Positions 8,424-17,138 of a stretch of DNA of 64,000 nt are shown here, piece after piece. How positions within the stretch are numbered: position 1 is the stretch's first letter; every line of letters begins with the position of its first letter. A program made the translations under genes and the position numbers. The notes under the pieces were generated by a model. The model worked only from the letters and a program-made list of their open reading frames with translations. It did not search any database and had not been told where the DNA came from. The DNA is from Phytohabitans sp037414955 (GTDB taxonomy: Bacteria > Actinomycetota > Actinomycetes > Mycobacteriales > Micromonosporaceae): positions 1-64,000 of the forward strand of contig JBBEWH010000069.1 in the NCBI GenBank assembly GCA_037414955.1, in the 5' to 3' direction.

Positions 8424-10829
8424 ATGAAGATTGCCCGACCAGGCAACCGCGCGGGCGATGTCGTGCGTCTTGCAGAAGTGACTCGTACCCGCAAGCTGGT
8501 GACGCATTCCACGACGCTGCTGGTGTGTGCCGTACTGGCCGGGGTGGCCGTCGCGGCCGCTGCCTTTCCCGTCGTGGCCATGTCCGGGCTGGCCACGAAG
8601 GCCGGTGTCGACTCCTTCGCCGCCCTGCCGAGCGAGCTGACCACCACCACGGCGCCACAGGCCACCGAGGTGTACGCGGCGGACAACAAGACGCTGATCA
8701 CGCAGTTCTACGACGAGAACCGCCGCAATGTGCCGCTGAGCGCGATCGCCGCGATCATGCCGAAGGCGATGATCGCGGCCGAGGACCACAGCTTCTACAC
8801 ACACCAGGGCGTGGACACGAAGGGCGTCCTGCGGGCGTTCGTCGCCAACAGCTCGGGGCAGGCGCAGCAGGGCGCGTCCACTTTGACCATGCAGTTCGTG
8901 CGGATGTCGCTCACCTACACGGCCGTCGACAACGCCTCCGCGGTCGCGGCGGGCGAGGACACCCCGGGCCGCAAGGTACGCGAGATGCGGTACGCGATGC
9001 AGGTGGAGAAGCAGTTCAGCAAGGACCAGATCATCGAGCGGTACCTGAACCTCGCGCCGTTCGGCCACAACACCTATGGCGTGCACGCGGCCAGCAAGTA
9101 CTACTTCGGCAAGCAGCCGAAGGATCTGACCATCGCGGAAGCCGCCATGATCGCCGGGCTGGTCAAGTCACCGTCCTATTACGACCCGTTGACCACCGAC
9201 GGCTACCAGCGCACGCTGACCCGGCGCAACTGGGTCATCGGTCAGATGGTGGAGACCAAAGCCATCACCCTGGACGAAGCGACGGCCGCCAAGGCGGAGA
9301 AGCTGGTGGTCAAGAGCCAGCGCGCGCCGAACGGCTGCACGGTCACGAAGCCGAACGACTGGGGTTTCTTCTGCGACTACTTCCGGCGGTGGTGGCTCGG
9401 GCAGGAAGCGTTCGGCGCCACCGGGTATGACCGCGAGCGCCAGCTCAACGGGGGTGGCTACCGGGTCGTGACCACATTGGACCCCAAGGCCCAGCAGGCC
9501 GCGAAGAAGAACGTCGAGCAGTACCTGAGGACGGGCAACAAGCACGCCCTCATGGTGGCCGCCGTCGAGCCGGGGAACGGCCGGGTGCGGGCGCTGGCCA
9601 CCAACCGCAACTTCAAGCTCGACGACCCGGGCAAGCCGCAGAACAAGGCGAACACCAATCCGAAGGAAGACGGCCGCGGCTCCTATCCCAACACCACCAA
9701 CCCGCTGCTCACCGGCGGCGGTGACGTCACCGGGTATCAGGCGGGCTCGACCTTCAAGATCTTCACGCTGGTCGCGGCGCTGCAGCAGGGCATCCCGCTC
9801 GACTACGCCATCAACGCCCAAGCGCGATACAAGACCAAGTACCGCGACAACTCGGCGAACGCGTCCTGCGACGGCTATTGGTGTCCGGGAAACAGCAGCC
9901 CCAGCATGGTGGGGCGGCACAACGCCTGGAGCGCGTTCGGCCGCTCGGTGAACACCTACTTCGTGCCGGTGGCCGAGCAGGTCGGCGCGCAGAACGTGGT
10001 GGATGTGGCGAAGAAGATGGGCATCCGGTTCCTCACCAAGACCGAGACCGACCACGCGAACGAGGCCGACACCTGGGGCTCGTTCACCCTCGGCGTCTCC
10101 GGCACCACGCCGCTGGACCTGGCCAACGCGTACGCCACGCTGGCCGCTGACGGCAAGCACTGCGAGCCGATCCCGGTGCAGGAGATCCGCGACCTGGCCG
10201 GCAAGAAGCTGGACGTCGCCAACGCGCGCTGCGACCAGGCCATCGACCCCGAGGTGGCGCGCGCCGCCATCGACGCGGCCCGGTGCCCGGTCGGCGACCA
10301 GTCCGCGTTCGGCAAGTGCGCCGGCGCCACCGAGAGCAGCGCCCGCGACGCCGTCGGCCAGCCGGTCGCCGGCAAGACGGGTACCACCGATAGCGGCCGC
10401 ACCGCCTCGCTGGTGGTGACCACCAAGAAGCTCGCCGTCGCGGGCATCCTGGCCGACCCGGACTGGCCGGATACGACCTCCAAGATGAGCCACGGCATCG
10501 TGAACCCGGCGGTGTACGAGACGCTGGCCGACGCCGTGAAGGGCACCCAGGCGGTGAACTTCGCCCGGCCCAGCGAGAAACTGGCGTACGGCGAGCAGCG
10601 CGCGATCCCGGACGTGACGTGCCGGTCGGAGTCCGACGCCCGGTCCCAGCTGGAGGGGGACGGCTTCCGGGTGACGGTAGACGGGACGCCGGTGGCGTCG
10701 ACGTGCCCGGCGGGCACGGTGGCGCGCACCGAGCCGGGCGACAAGACCATCGAGGGCGGGCTGGTGACGCTCCTGCTGAGCACCGGCGTCGCCGGCAGCG
10801 CCTCGGCCTCCCCACCCCCACCCCGCTAG
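8424..10829 (+). CDS. Class A penicillin-binding protein with C-terminal PASTA domain
   Basis: An 801-residue bifunctional peptidoglycan synthase. A short cytoplasmic part and one membrane anchor (about residues 34-55) precede a GT51 glycosyltransferase domain with EDHSFYTHQGVD and QGASTLTMQ. The transpeptidase follows: STFK with Ser442 and Lys445, SVN at Ser508, and KTGT starting at Lys651. A single PASTA-like repeat (IPDVTCRSESDARSQLEGDGF) closes the protein, with a Pro/Ser tail. The glycosyltransferase motif deviates slightly from the common QGGSTITQQ. It polymerises and cross-links cell wall outside the membrane. It is transcribed alone, and an R1 palindrome lies 10 bases after the stop. 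Confidence 0.95.
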   Translation: MKIARPGNRAGDVVRLAEVTRTRKLVTHSTTLLVCAVLAGVAVAAAAFPVVAMSGLATKAGVDSFAALPSELTTTTAPQATEVYAADNKTLITQFYDENRRNVPLSAIAAIMPKAMIAAEDHSFYTHQGVDTKGVLRAFVANSSGQAQQGASTLTMQFVRMSLTYTAVDNASAVAAGEDTPGRKVREMRYAMQVEKQFSKDQIIERYLNLAPFGHNTYGVHAASKYYFGKQPKDLTIAEAAMIAGLVKSPSYYDPLTTDGYQRTLTRRNWVIGQMVETKAITLDEATAAKAEKLVVKSQRAPNGCTVTKPNDWGFFCDYFRRWWLGQEAFGATGYDRERQLNGGGYRVVTTLDPKAQQAAKKNVEQYLRTGNKHALMVAAVEPGNGRVRALATNRNFKLDDPGKPQNKANTNPKEDGRGSYPNTTNPLLTGGGDVTGYQAGSTFKIFTLVAALQQGIPLDYAINAQARYKTKYRDNSANASCDGYWCPGNSSPSMVGRHNAWSAFGRSVNTYFVPVAEQVGAQNVVDVAKKMGIRFLTKTETDHANEADTWGSFTLGVSGTTPLDLANAYATLAADGKHCEPIPVQEIRDLAGKKLDVANARCDQAIDPEVARAAIDAARCPVGDQSAFGKCAGATESSARDAVGQPVAGKTGTTDSGRTASLVVTTKKLAVAGILADPDWPDTTSKMSHGIVNPAVYETLADAVKGTQAVNFARPSEKLAYGEQRAIPDVTCRSESDARSQLEGDGFRVTVDGTPVASTCPAGTVARTEPGDKTIEGGLVTLLLSTGVAGSASASPPPPR

Positions 10830-10839
10830 CGCCCACGCC

Positions 10840-10895
10840 CGTGATCAAGGCGTCCCTCACGTAGCCCTAACGACTTGAGGGACGCCTTGATCATG
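10840..10895. repeat. R1 palindrome, full
   Basis: GTGATCAAGGCGTCCCTCA ... TGAGGGACGCCTTGATCATG, placed 10 bases after the PBP stop codon. One mismatch is seen at the outer end (GTG against CATG). It is placed as a terminator would be. Confidence 0.9.
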
Positions 10896-11155
10896 GGTGG
10901 GTATGCCGAAGGGGCACCGCGAATCGCGATGCCCCTTCCGGGCGTCGGTGTGCAGGTCGCCTCTCGGCGAGTGGCGCGACGCGGCTCCAGCCGAACGGTA
11001 TTCCGCGAAGGCTATTTAGGTGAGGCCCGGGGACACTGATCACACCGACAGCCAGTACAACCGCACCCCCCTCCGGTCTGTTCCGGGCTCCCTCGTGTTC
11101 CAGATCACGCCCGGAGTTTGGCCGGTCCCGGTGCGGGTAGCTGGTGCTCGTGACC

Positions 11156-11500
11156 ATGGAAGAGCTGCTCAACGGGCTGTATCTGGCGCAGGATCGGATC
11201 AGCGCGGCCGAGATCCGGCGGGCGGCGCTGGCCGCCGACCTACCGGCCGAGGCCATGGTGCGGATAGACGCGCTACCTGAGGGCGAGTACGCCGAGGACG
11301 AGGCCGCCGAGGCACTCGGGATAGGCAGTGGTGACGTGAATGATCGACCGCCGCTCGGCCAACCGGACGCCGAGCCCGAACCGGACGAGGAAGACTTCGC
11401 CGCGGAGCATGAGACCACCGCGGTGGACAAGGACATCACCACCGGCGACGACACCGATCGCGAGCCGGAGTCGCCGCGCGGCTGGGCCGGCTCCGACTGA
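11156..11500 (+). CDS. Small acidic protein of unknown function
   Basis: A 114-residue protein that I do not recognise. The first half (MEELLNGLYLAQDRISAAEIRRAALAADLPAEAMVRIDALPEGEYAEDEAAEAL) looks helical and compact, with a pattern like a small helical bundle. The second half is rich in Asp, Glu, Pro and Thr and is probably disordered. A GTG twelve bases upstream is an alternative start. No good ribosome binding site is seen for either. It has no close partner: the PBP lies 330 bases upstream and the DUF1360 gene converges from the right. Confidence 0.6.
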   Translation: MEELLNGLYLAQDRISAAEIRRAALAADLPAEAMVRIDALPEGEYAEDEAAEALGIGSGDVNDRPPLGQPDAEPEPDEEDFAAEHETTAVDKDITTGDDTDREPESPRGWAGSD

Positions 11501-11507
11501 CGCCTGA

Positions 11508-12038
11508 TCACCGGGACGGGTTGGCCGCCGCGTACGCGAGTTGGAGGAAGTCGGACGCGGCGACCGCGGTGAGCGCCGTCGCCACCAGGCGGGTCGTCCG
11601 GGGCGCCAGCACCAATCCGGCGGTCAGGCCCGTGCCGACCCACACCGATAGGCAGAACGGGCAGCTCAGCAGCTCACCGATGGCGTGGCGAGGACCCGGC
11701 CCGTCGTCACGCACCTGCTCACCCACCTCACCCAGGCCCGCCGGTCTCTCGTACCGGGTGAACGGCGCCCGCAGCGGGCTGGTCACGGCGTCCTTCGCGA
11801 GGAGCCGACTCAGCTTGTGCGTAGCCACCCCCAGCAGGACGACGTCGCCGGCGGCGGCGCGCTCGGGCAGTGGGCGGCCGCTCGCCTTCACCGCCATGCC
11901 CAGTGCGGCGACCGTGCCGGCGTAAGCGGCCAGGGTGGCCAGGTATCCGCTCAGCGGGCGGGCGTCCCGGGGCGCGTACTCGCGCCGCAGCGTGGCCACG
12001 CGCTCGCGCAGGCCCGTCACGACCGACACGTCAGACAC
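11508..12038 (-). CDS. DUF1360 family membrane protein
   Basis: A 176-residue membrane protein of the DUF1360 family. Diagnostic segments are ATHKLSRLLAKDAVTSPLRAPFTRYE and LLSCPFCLSVWVGT, the latter with the conserved CxxC pair. Three to four hydrophobic helices are visible (about 28-50, 63-75, 128-150, 155-170). Members in bacilli are sporulation-associated; no function is established in actinobacteria. Its start overlaps the end of the upstream DUF6158 gene by eight bases, so the two form an operon. Confidence 0.88.
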   Translation of the reverse strand: MSDVSVVTGLRERVATLRREYAPRDARPLSGYLATLAAYAGTVAALGMAVKASGRPLPERAAAGDVVLLGVATHKLSRLLAKDAVTSPLRAPFTRYERPAGLGEVGEQVRDDGPGPRHAIGELLSCPFCLSVWVGTGLTAGLVLAPRTTRLVATALTAVAASDFLQLAYAAANPSR

Positions 12039-12282
12039 CGTCGCGAAGTCGGCCGGGGTCGACCTCGCGCCCGGGATGCCGGGTGAGGTACTCGGTTTCC
12101 AGCTCCGCCGTGCGCCGTAGGTGGTTGGCGAGCGACGCGTCCGAGCCGTGCCGCAGCGTGTCCAACCGGGTGCGGTGCAGGCTGCTCATCTCCCGCAGGA
12201 GGTCCTCGTCGGTCAGCTCGGCCGGGTCCACACCGGCATCGTCGATCGGCGGGAGGTCGCCGTGGGTCACTGGTCCAGTCAT
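12031..12282 (-). CDS. DUF6158 family small protein
   Basis: An 83-residue soluble protein starting MTGPVTHGDLPP and ending GREVDPGRLRDGV. The central helix ELTDEDLLREMSSLHRTRLDTLRHGSDASLANHLRRTAELETEYL matches the actinobacterial DUF6158 family. I chose the ATG at 12282 because the longer frame begins inside the neighbouring R1 palindrome, where the repeat itself creates an artificial MKDALIM start. It overlaps the downstream DUF1360 gene by eight bases. Function unknown. Confidence 0.78.
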   Translation of the reverse strand: MTGPVTHGDLPPIDDAGVDPAELTDEDLLREMSSLHRTRLDTLRHGSDASLANHLRRTAELETEYLTRHPGREVDPGRLRDGV

Positions 12283-12345
12283 GACCCTTGCGTTGCCCAA
12301 ACCGGCCGTGCCGAAACAGCCGACGCGGCCCGCTCGCACCCACCG

Positions 12346-12407
12346 TCTCATGATCAAGGCGTCCTTCAAGTAGTTATAACTACTTGAAGGACGCCTTGAT
12401 CATGAGA
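12346..12407. repeat. R1 palindrome, perfect 62-base copy
   Basis: An uninterrupted perfect palindrome with 31-base arms (TCTCATGATCAAGGCGTCC ... GTTA / TAAC ...). It is the best-preserved copy and has no unpaired loop. It lies between the leftward DUF397 gene and the leftward DUF6158 gene. Confidence 0.95.
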
Positions 12408-12443
12408 AGAGGCGACGCCGACGCCCCGGTGCAAGTGCCGCTG

Positions 12444-12644
12444 TCAGTGACGGTCGAACTCACCGTCACGGACACCGGCAAGGAAGGCCCGCCAGGCGGG
12501 TCCGGCGAAGGAGAGGTGCTGCTGCGGACGCGTGGAGTTACGCACCGCCACAGACTCCGGCATCCGCGCCACCTCGACACACGCATGCGACTCGCAGCGC
12601 GTGCTCTTCTGCCATTTCCCAATGACGGCACCCGAGTGGGCCAT
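12444..12644 (-). CDS. DUF397 domain protein (orphan)
   Basis: A 66-residue DUF397 protein. The pattern WQKSTRCESHACVEVARMPESVAVRNSTRP ... LSFAGPAWRAFLAGVRDGEFD contains the conserved W-x-KS-x-C, CVEV, VAVRDS-like and W-x-FL segments. GAGGAG lies upstream of the ATG at 12644. DUF397 proteins usually accompany HTH-DUF5753 regulators in actinomycetes and are thought to act as their small partners. Here the nearest such regulators are 1.6 kb away, next to a second DUF397 gene, so this copy may serve one of the tandem regulators or be unpaired. Confidence 0.9.
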   Translation of the reverse strand: MAHSGAVIGKWQKSTRCESHACVEVARMPESVAVRNSTRPQQHLSFAGPAWRAFLAGVRDGEFDRH

Positions 12645-12843
12645 CTAGTCTCCTCGAATAGAGTTGCCCCGGCCCAGTGCCAAGACGGCCTACCTTAGCA
12701 ATGTCTGCCCACTGTGGAGGGTCCGGTCGGGAAGATCCGATACCATTTCGTGACAATCTTCACGGAATGGAGGCTTTCGGGTGCACGATACAGCGCGTCA
12801 TCGGCCCCCACAATCGACTCAACGAGTGACGCGCGGCGCCTCG

Positions 12844-13164
12844 TCACGCCGCTGAGCTGGTCACCGGCGCGGGCTGTCGCACCCAGCGGGTAACGACCCG
12901 TTCGGCGTAGAAGGACAGAAACGGGATGGTGCCCGCCAGCATCACGACCGCCATCCTCCCCAGCGGCCAGCGCGCCCGGCGAGCCAGGTCGAAGGCCGCC
13001 ACCAGATACCCCATGTAGAGGAACCCGTGCGCCGGTCCGACGGTCTCGACCACCACCGGCTCGTCCCAGATGTACTTCAGCGGCATGCCGATCACGACCA
13101 GCACGATCAGGACCACGCCCACGACGTAGGCGATGGCGCGGTACCGCAGGAGGGCTCCGCTCAC
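12844..13164 (-). CDS. DUF3817 family membrane protein
   Basis: A 106-residue protein with three hydrophobic helices. The typical DUF3817 run is seen in VIGMPLKYIWDEPVVVETVGPAHGFLYMGYLVAAFDLARR followed by PFLSFYAERVV. This is a widespread small integral membrane family of unknown role in actinobacteria. It is the second gene of a leftward pair, 34 bases after the preceding gene, an order also common in related genomes. Confidence 0.9.
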   Translation of the reverse strand: MSGALLRYRAIAYVVGVVLIVLVVIGMPLKYIWDEPVVVETVGPAHGFLYMGYLVAAFDLARRARWPLGRMAVVMLAGTIPFLSFYAERVVTRWVRQPAPVTSSAA

Positions 13165-13198
13165 GGTTCACATCCCTTTCAGGTCAGCGGCAGCACGG

Positions 13199-13600
13199 TC
13201 AGCCGGGAAAATCGGCGGGTCTGGCACCGGGGTTCTCGTTCAGCCAGGCGAGGTAGCGGTTGTACTCGGCGAGTTCCGGGTCGCCGCTGTCGTCGTACGC
13301 GGTCCGGCTCGGCGTGGTGCGGACCGGCCGCCGGACCGGTTGCCGGACCGCCGACGCACCCGGCGGCGCATCCGGCGGCGATTGCGGCGCCCCCGCCCGC
13401 AGCGTGTGCCGCACCTCGCGAGACCACATGAAGACCACGAAGCCCGCGAACAGCGGCCATTCGAACGCGTATGCCCAGCTCAGCGCGTTGCCACTGAGCG
13501 CGCGGCCGATCTGCCACCAGCCCATCGCGAGAAAGCCGGCGACCAGCGCGAGCGCGAGCACGTGCCGTGCGATCCACGCCGGAGTGCCGAGCCGCCTCAT
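13199..13600 (-). CDS. Two-helix membrane protein of actinobacterial type
   Basis: A 133-residue protein starting MRRLGTPAWIARHVLALALVAGFLAMGWWQIGRA, with a second helix AFEWPLFAGFVVFMWSREVRH and a proline-rich cytoplasmic tail ending in ELAEYNRYLAWLNENPG. Relatives are sometimes labelled as glucitol-operon regulators, for which I see no support. The NRYLAWLNE end is a conserved tail of the group. I chose the ATG at 13600 because the helix starts right after it. It lies 34 bases upstream of the DUF3817 gene in the same direction. Function unknown. Confidence 0.75.
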   Translation of the reverse strand: MRRLGTPAWIARHVLALALVAGFLAMGWWQIGRALSGNALSWAYAFEWPLFAGFVVFMWSREVRHTLRAGAPQSPPDAPPGASAVRQPVRRPVRTTPSRTAYDDSGDPELAEYNRYLAWLNENPGARPADFPG

Positions 13601-13792
13601 ACCCACGAGGGTACCGACGCTCTCCGACGCGCCGTCGTAGCGGTCCTCATGACAGAGTGTCACGAAACAGCCACACATTCATTCACGTCAACAGCCCTTC
13701 TCGCCTGTTGCCCGCCCGTGCGACATTGAATAACAGCCGGTAGGTGCCCCGGCGACCACGCGCCGCCGCCGGGCTCAAGGAAAGGCAGTCGT

Positions 13793-13984
13793 ATGGGTCG
13801 ACCTGGGGGATGGCTCCGAAGTAGCCGCTGCGAGTCCAGCACTTGCGTCGAGATCCGGATCGACGATGACGCGGTCGCGGTACGAGACTCCGTCACACAG
13901 CGCCGCGTTACGGTCTCACACGAGCAATGGCGGGCGTTCTGCGCCGCCGTCAAGGCCGGCCACCTCGGTGGTCCTTCCCACTAA
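13793..13984 (+). CDS. DUF397 domain protein
   Basis: A 63-residue DUF397 protein: WLRSSRCESSTCVEIRIDDDAVAVRDSVTQRRVTVSHEQWRAFCAAVKAGHL. AAGGAAAGG lies about 10 bases before the ATG. It sits 250 bases upstream of two tandem HTH-DUF5753 regulators in the same direction, the usual genomic partner. Such pairs are described in streptomycetes as antitoxin-like regulators with a small partner that modulates them. A direct toxin activity has not been shown to my knowledge. Confidence 0.9.
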   Translation: MGRPGGWLRSSRCESSTCVEIRIDDDAVAVRDSVTQRRVTVSHEQWRAFCAAVKAGHLGGPSH

Positions 13985-14233
13985 CCTGTACAGCCCCCCG
14001 CAGCCGAAACCGCCGGCTCTGGCGACGCCCCGAGCCGGCTCGGCGGAAGAGTCGCCGTTCGCGCCTTCGTCTTTTGCGACAGCACTTGCGCGCGCATTGG
14101 AAAAGCTGAAGCCCGGGTGTAGCCTGCAAGAATCCTGGCTAACTGGCAGGTTGCTCACCGCCAGGTGGCAGCTTGCATAGTAACCTCCTCACGACAACGG
14201 TCGGGATTGTCTGCCGTGAGTTAGGAGGGCTCG

Positions 14234-15097
14234 ATGATGACGGCGCAAGGTCCGACGGTCGGACGGCGCCGGCTGCGCACTGCGCTGCGCCGTGCCAGGG
14301 AGGCCGCCGGCCTCACCCAGGAGCAGGTCGCCGACGCGATGGACTGGTCGCTTTCCAAGCTGATCCGCATCGAGGCCGGTTCCGTATCGATCTCCACCAA
14401 CGACGTGAAGGCCCTGCTCAGCCACTATCGCGTGGCGGACCCCCACCGGGTCAACGAGCTGGTCGACCTGGCGAAGGTGTCGAGACAGCGCAGCTGGTGG
14501 TCGCAGTACCGGGAGAGTTTCCCGCCGTCCTTCGTCGCGTTCATCGGTCTGGAGGCCGAGGCGTCCAAGCTCTCGTTCTTCCAGTCCGTCGGCGTCCCGG
14601 GGCTGGTGCAGACCGAGGCGTATGCGAACTCCATCACCTCGTTCATGGTGCCCGCGCTCGTCGACCCGACCCGCATCAAGGAAATCGTGTCCCTGCGCCG
14701 GCGCCGGCAGCAGGAGGTGCTCGACCGGCCCAACCCGCCACAGATCGAGGTGGTGCTGGACGAGTCGATCCTGCACCGGCAGATCGGCAGCGCGCAGATC
14801 ATGCACGATCAACTCCAGCACCTGGTGTCGCTCGGTCAGCGGCCACACATCAACATCCGGGTGTTGCCGTTCAGCTCCGGCATGTATACGGCTCAGGGGC
14901 AGTTCATCATCCTCCAGTTCGGCGACGAGGGTGACAACGACGTCGTCTACGTGGAGGGCGCCGGGCTCTACGAGGTTCTCGACCAGGCCGACCAGGTCAA
15001 GCGGCACCAGGAAATGTACGAGAGGCTGCGCGAGCACTCTCTCGACCCCGCACAATCCCTTGATGTGATCGCGAAGATGGCGGGTCGACTCAAGTGA
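14234..15097 (+). CDS. HTH-DUF5753 (Scr1-type) transcriptional regulator, first of tandem pair
   Basis: A 287-residue regulator. An XRE helix-turn-helix occupies residues 11-70 (LRTALRRAREAAGLTQEQVADAMDWSLSKLIRIEAGSVSIS), and a DUF5753 domain follows from about 95 to 275 (FIGLEAEASKLSFFQSVGVPGLVQTEAYA, then HINIRVLPFSSGMYTAQGQFIILQF). This is the Scr1/WhiJ-like family found in many copies in actinomycetes and partnered with DUF397 proteins. AGGAGG precedes the ATG at 14234, with a second ATG directly after it. Its stop overlaps the GTG of the next gene by four bases. The 230 bases upstream hold repeated (C)TGGCAG/GCCAGG words that may be binding sites. Confidence 0.92.
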   Translation: MMTAQGPTVGRRRLRTALRRAREAAGLTQEQVADAMDWSLSKLIRIEAGSVSISTNDVKALLSHYRVADPHRVNELVDLAKVSRQRSWWSQYRESFPPSFVAFIGLEAEASKLSFFQSVGVPGLVQTEAYANSITSFMVPALVDPTRIKEIVSLRRRRQQEVLDRPNPPQIEVVLDESILHRQIGSAQIMHDQLQHLVSLGQRPHINIRVLPFSSGMYTAQGQFIILQFGDEGDNDVVYVEGAGLYEVLDQADQVKRHQEMYERLREHSLDPAQSLDVIAKMAGRLK

Positions 15098-15945
15098 ATC
15101 CCACGCAGGGCGCGATCGTCAGCCGACGCCGGCTGCGATCCGCGCTACGCACCGCCCGGGAGGCCGCCGGCCTCACGCAGGAGCAGGTGGCGTCCGAGAT
15201 GGACTGGTCGACGTCGAAGATCATCCGCATCGAGTCCGGCGCGGTGAACGTGTCCCCCATCGACGTGCGGGCGCTGCTCCGGCTCTACGGCGTGCTCGAT
15301 CAGCGGCGCATCGACGAGCTCGTCACCCTCGCCCGGGCCGCGCGCACCCGCCGCTGGTGGTCGTCGTTCGCGGGCTCACTGCCGCCGTCCTACATGGCCT
15401 ACATCGGCCTGGAGGCCGAGACCTCGTCGGTGCTGTGCTACACCCCGACCAAGCTGCCGGGCCTGTTCCAGACCGAGGCCTACGCGAGCAAGGCGGTGCG
15501 CCGGGAAGGCGCCGCCGGCGACGAGGAGAGCCAGATCAGGGTACGCCTCGCGCGTCAGCGCGAGGTGCTGGGCAAGGCCGACCCGCCGCACATCAGCGCC
15601 GTGATCGACGAGTCGGTGGTACGCCGGATCGCCAACGACTCACAGGCGAAGCGTGAGCAGTTGGAGCGGCTCATGGCGCTCAGCGGCCAGCCGAACATCA
15701 CGCTGCAGGTGCTGCCGTTCGCCGCGGGGGTCGACGACTTCCCCAACCCGTTCGCGATCCTCCAGTTCCCGAATCCGGCCGACCACGACGTCATGTTCGT
15801 GGAGAGCGCGGTCGCCGACGACGTGGTCGACCGGCCCGACGTGGTGCGGCCCTACCGGGCGGAGTTCGAGCGGTTGCAGAAGCTGGCGCTCACCCCCGAG
15901 GAGAGCCGCGCGCTGATCAAAAGGATCGTGGGCGAGCTCGACTGA
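15094..15945 (+). CDS. HTH-DUF5753 (Scr1-type) transcriptional regulator, second of tandem pair
   Basis: A 283-residue paralogue of the preceding gene with the same layout: XRE domain about residues 10-68 and DUF5753 from about 93 to 270. The two share long matching segments such as AREAAGLTQEQVA, MDWS-SK-IRIE-G and YIGLEAE. It therefore looks like a tandem duplication that has diverged in the recognition helix region and in the DUF5753 core. GTG start at 15094, translationally coupled to the first. Two coupled regulators sharing one DUF397 gene suggests hetero-oligomers or target switching. That is inference only. Confidence 0.92.
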   Translation: MNPTQGAIVSRRRLRSALRTAREAAGLTQEQVASEMDWSTSKIIRIESGAVNVSPIDVRALLRLYGVLDQRRIDELVTLARAARTRRWWSSFAGSLPPSYMAYIGLEAETSSVLCYTPTKLPGLFQTEAYASKAVRREGAAGDEESQIRVRLARQREVLGKADPPHISAVIDESVVRRIANDSQAKREQLERLMALSGQPNITLQVLPFAAGVDDFPNPFAILQFPNPADHDVMFVESAVADDVVDRPDVVRPYRAEFERLQKLALTPEESRALIKRIVGELD

Positions 15946-15993
15946 GCCCGCCCACGACCGGTGTGCCCCCCGGCCCACCGTGAATCTGGTCTG

Positions 15994-16542
15994 TTATCTG
16001 CGGCGATTACGCCACATGTTCATCGATGCCACCGGCTCGCTCAGGCTGCCGAGCCGCTGCCCTTCCTGTGCCCGCACCAACGCGCGCGTCACCTGACCGT
16101 ACTGCCGTTCTTCGTCGCTGCTGAAGAGCAGCACCGTGAGCCCGTGGAAGTCGCCCCAGAGCTCGTAGGCCCGCGGCCGGATCCGGTGCGCGGCCGTCGC
16201 CACCAGGAACGGGACGAAGGCCACCGCGGTGAGCGCCAGGTAGGTCTGCGCGCCCAGGTGGTTGAGCTCGGTGGTCATGCCGAGCACCAGGCCGATACCC
16301 GCCAACACCACCGCCGTCAGCGTCACCGAGCGGATGGTCAGCCGGTCGTGCGGGCCACGGGCCGTGCGCAGGTTGCGCAGCTCACCGACAGGGAACCGGC
16401 GGCCAGCGACCACGAACCAGTCAGACGTCACGAGGATGCCGGGCTGGCGGTAGAGAGGCCGGGACGATGTCGAGCTTGTTACGGAACCCGACGTTACGGA
16501 CCGTGCCGCTGGTGGGCTCATTGCGTAGTCGGTAGTCTGCAC
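15994..16542 (-). CDS. DUF6232 family membrane protein
   Basis: A 182-residue protein. A variable Ser/Thr-rich N-terminus is followed by the DUF6232 core: YRQPGILVTSDWFVVAGRRFPVGELRNLRTARG, two hydrophobic helices (about residues 78-98 and 105-125), then YELWGDFHGLTVLLFSSDEERQYGQVTRALVRAQE. I chose the GTG at 16542 because GGAGG lies five bases upstream; an ATG seven codons later is the alternative. The family is common in actinobacteria and of unknown function, resembling a PH-like membrane-associated fold. It converges with the second HTH-DUF5753 gene. Confidence 0.85.
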   Translation of the reverse strand: MQTTDYAMSPPAARSVTSGSVTSSTSSRPLYRQPGILVTSDWFVVAGRRFPVGELRNLRTARGPHDRLTIRSVTLTAVVLAGIGLVLGMTTELNHLGAQTYLALTAVAFVPFLVATAAHRIRPRAYELWGDFHGLTVLLFSSDEERQYGQVTRALVRAQEGQRLGSLSEPVASMNMWRNRRR

Positions 16543-16593
16543 GTGTGCCTCCAACGGCTCGTGAGGCGGGCTGGTGTGGTGGTGTTCTTTTGA

Positions 16594-16625
16594 GATCGGC
16601 ACCTGGTGGCAGCCAGGTGCCGATC
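16594..16625. repeat. GATC-capped hairpin
   Basis: GATCGGCACCTGG / CCAGGTGCCGATC arms of 13 bases around TGGCAG, perfect. It lies 52 bases upstream of the DUF6232 start in a 430-base gene-free stretch (16543-16969) in which I see no gene. Direction of action is unclear. Confidence 0.7.
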
Positions 16626-16969
16626 GTCTTCCGGCCGTTGTGCGGAACCTCCCGGAGGCAACCCTGAGGCTCTGTAGCCATTCTGCTATATGCCAGCTAC
16701 ACAGGGGAAGGGGAGCAATCAGCCACCTGGCAGATGGGCACCGCGCTCCTAGCGATTCCGCACCGAGCTTCCGATTTGTCCTAACGAGGCTGCACGCATC
16801 GCGCAGACGGACATTTCGCCACATCACTCCTCCGAGTAGTGGCCCCGGACCAGGTCACCCATCTGCCACTTCCGCCCTACAGGTTGATCACGCTAGGTTG
16901 GAGCGGCTGGCCGGTCGTCAGTCACTCCCCCCGGGTGACGCCGGGCCGGTGCTGCCGAATCGCCGGCCC

Positions 16970-17125
16970 CGATCTGGTCCCCCCGGATCGCAGGCCACAC
17001 CGGCGAACCGGGGACCCACCGTGAGCAATGGGGTGAATCCAGGTCCGCGTGCCTTGGCACTCGGCCGGTAGGGCGTCCTTCCCGCCCGAATCCGTCAGCT
17101 AACCCGGTAGGCGGCATAACGGAAG
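16970..17125 (+). ncRNA. c-di-AMP (ydaO/yuaA) riboswitch upstream of NlpC/P60 gene
   Basis: The leader carries the hallmark 3' end of ydaO-type riboswitches: CCCGAATCCGTCAGCTAACC, then GGTAGGC (17085-17112). Upstream are GAACCGGGGACCCACC (17004-17019) and GGGGTGAATCC (17030-17040), both standard elements of the class. Boundaries are approximate. In actinobacteria this class binds cyclic di-AMP and turns off downstream cell-wall hydrolase genes. The gene starting 14 bases later is such a hydrolase, which fits. Confidence 0.88.
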
Positions 17126-17138
17126 AAGGGTTCACCGT

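Noticed and set aside
10891..11643. Leftward frame opposite the small acidic protein
   Set aside because: It starts in an R1 copy, has no motif and overlaps a better supported gene on the other strand.
12283..12369. Upstream extension of the DUF6158 gene starting MKDALIM
   Set aside because: These residues come from the R1 palindrome (it yields MRDALIM or MKDALIM in one frame many times in the window), not from the family.
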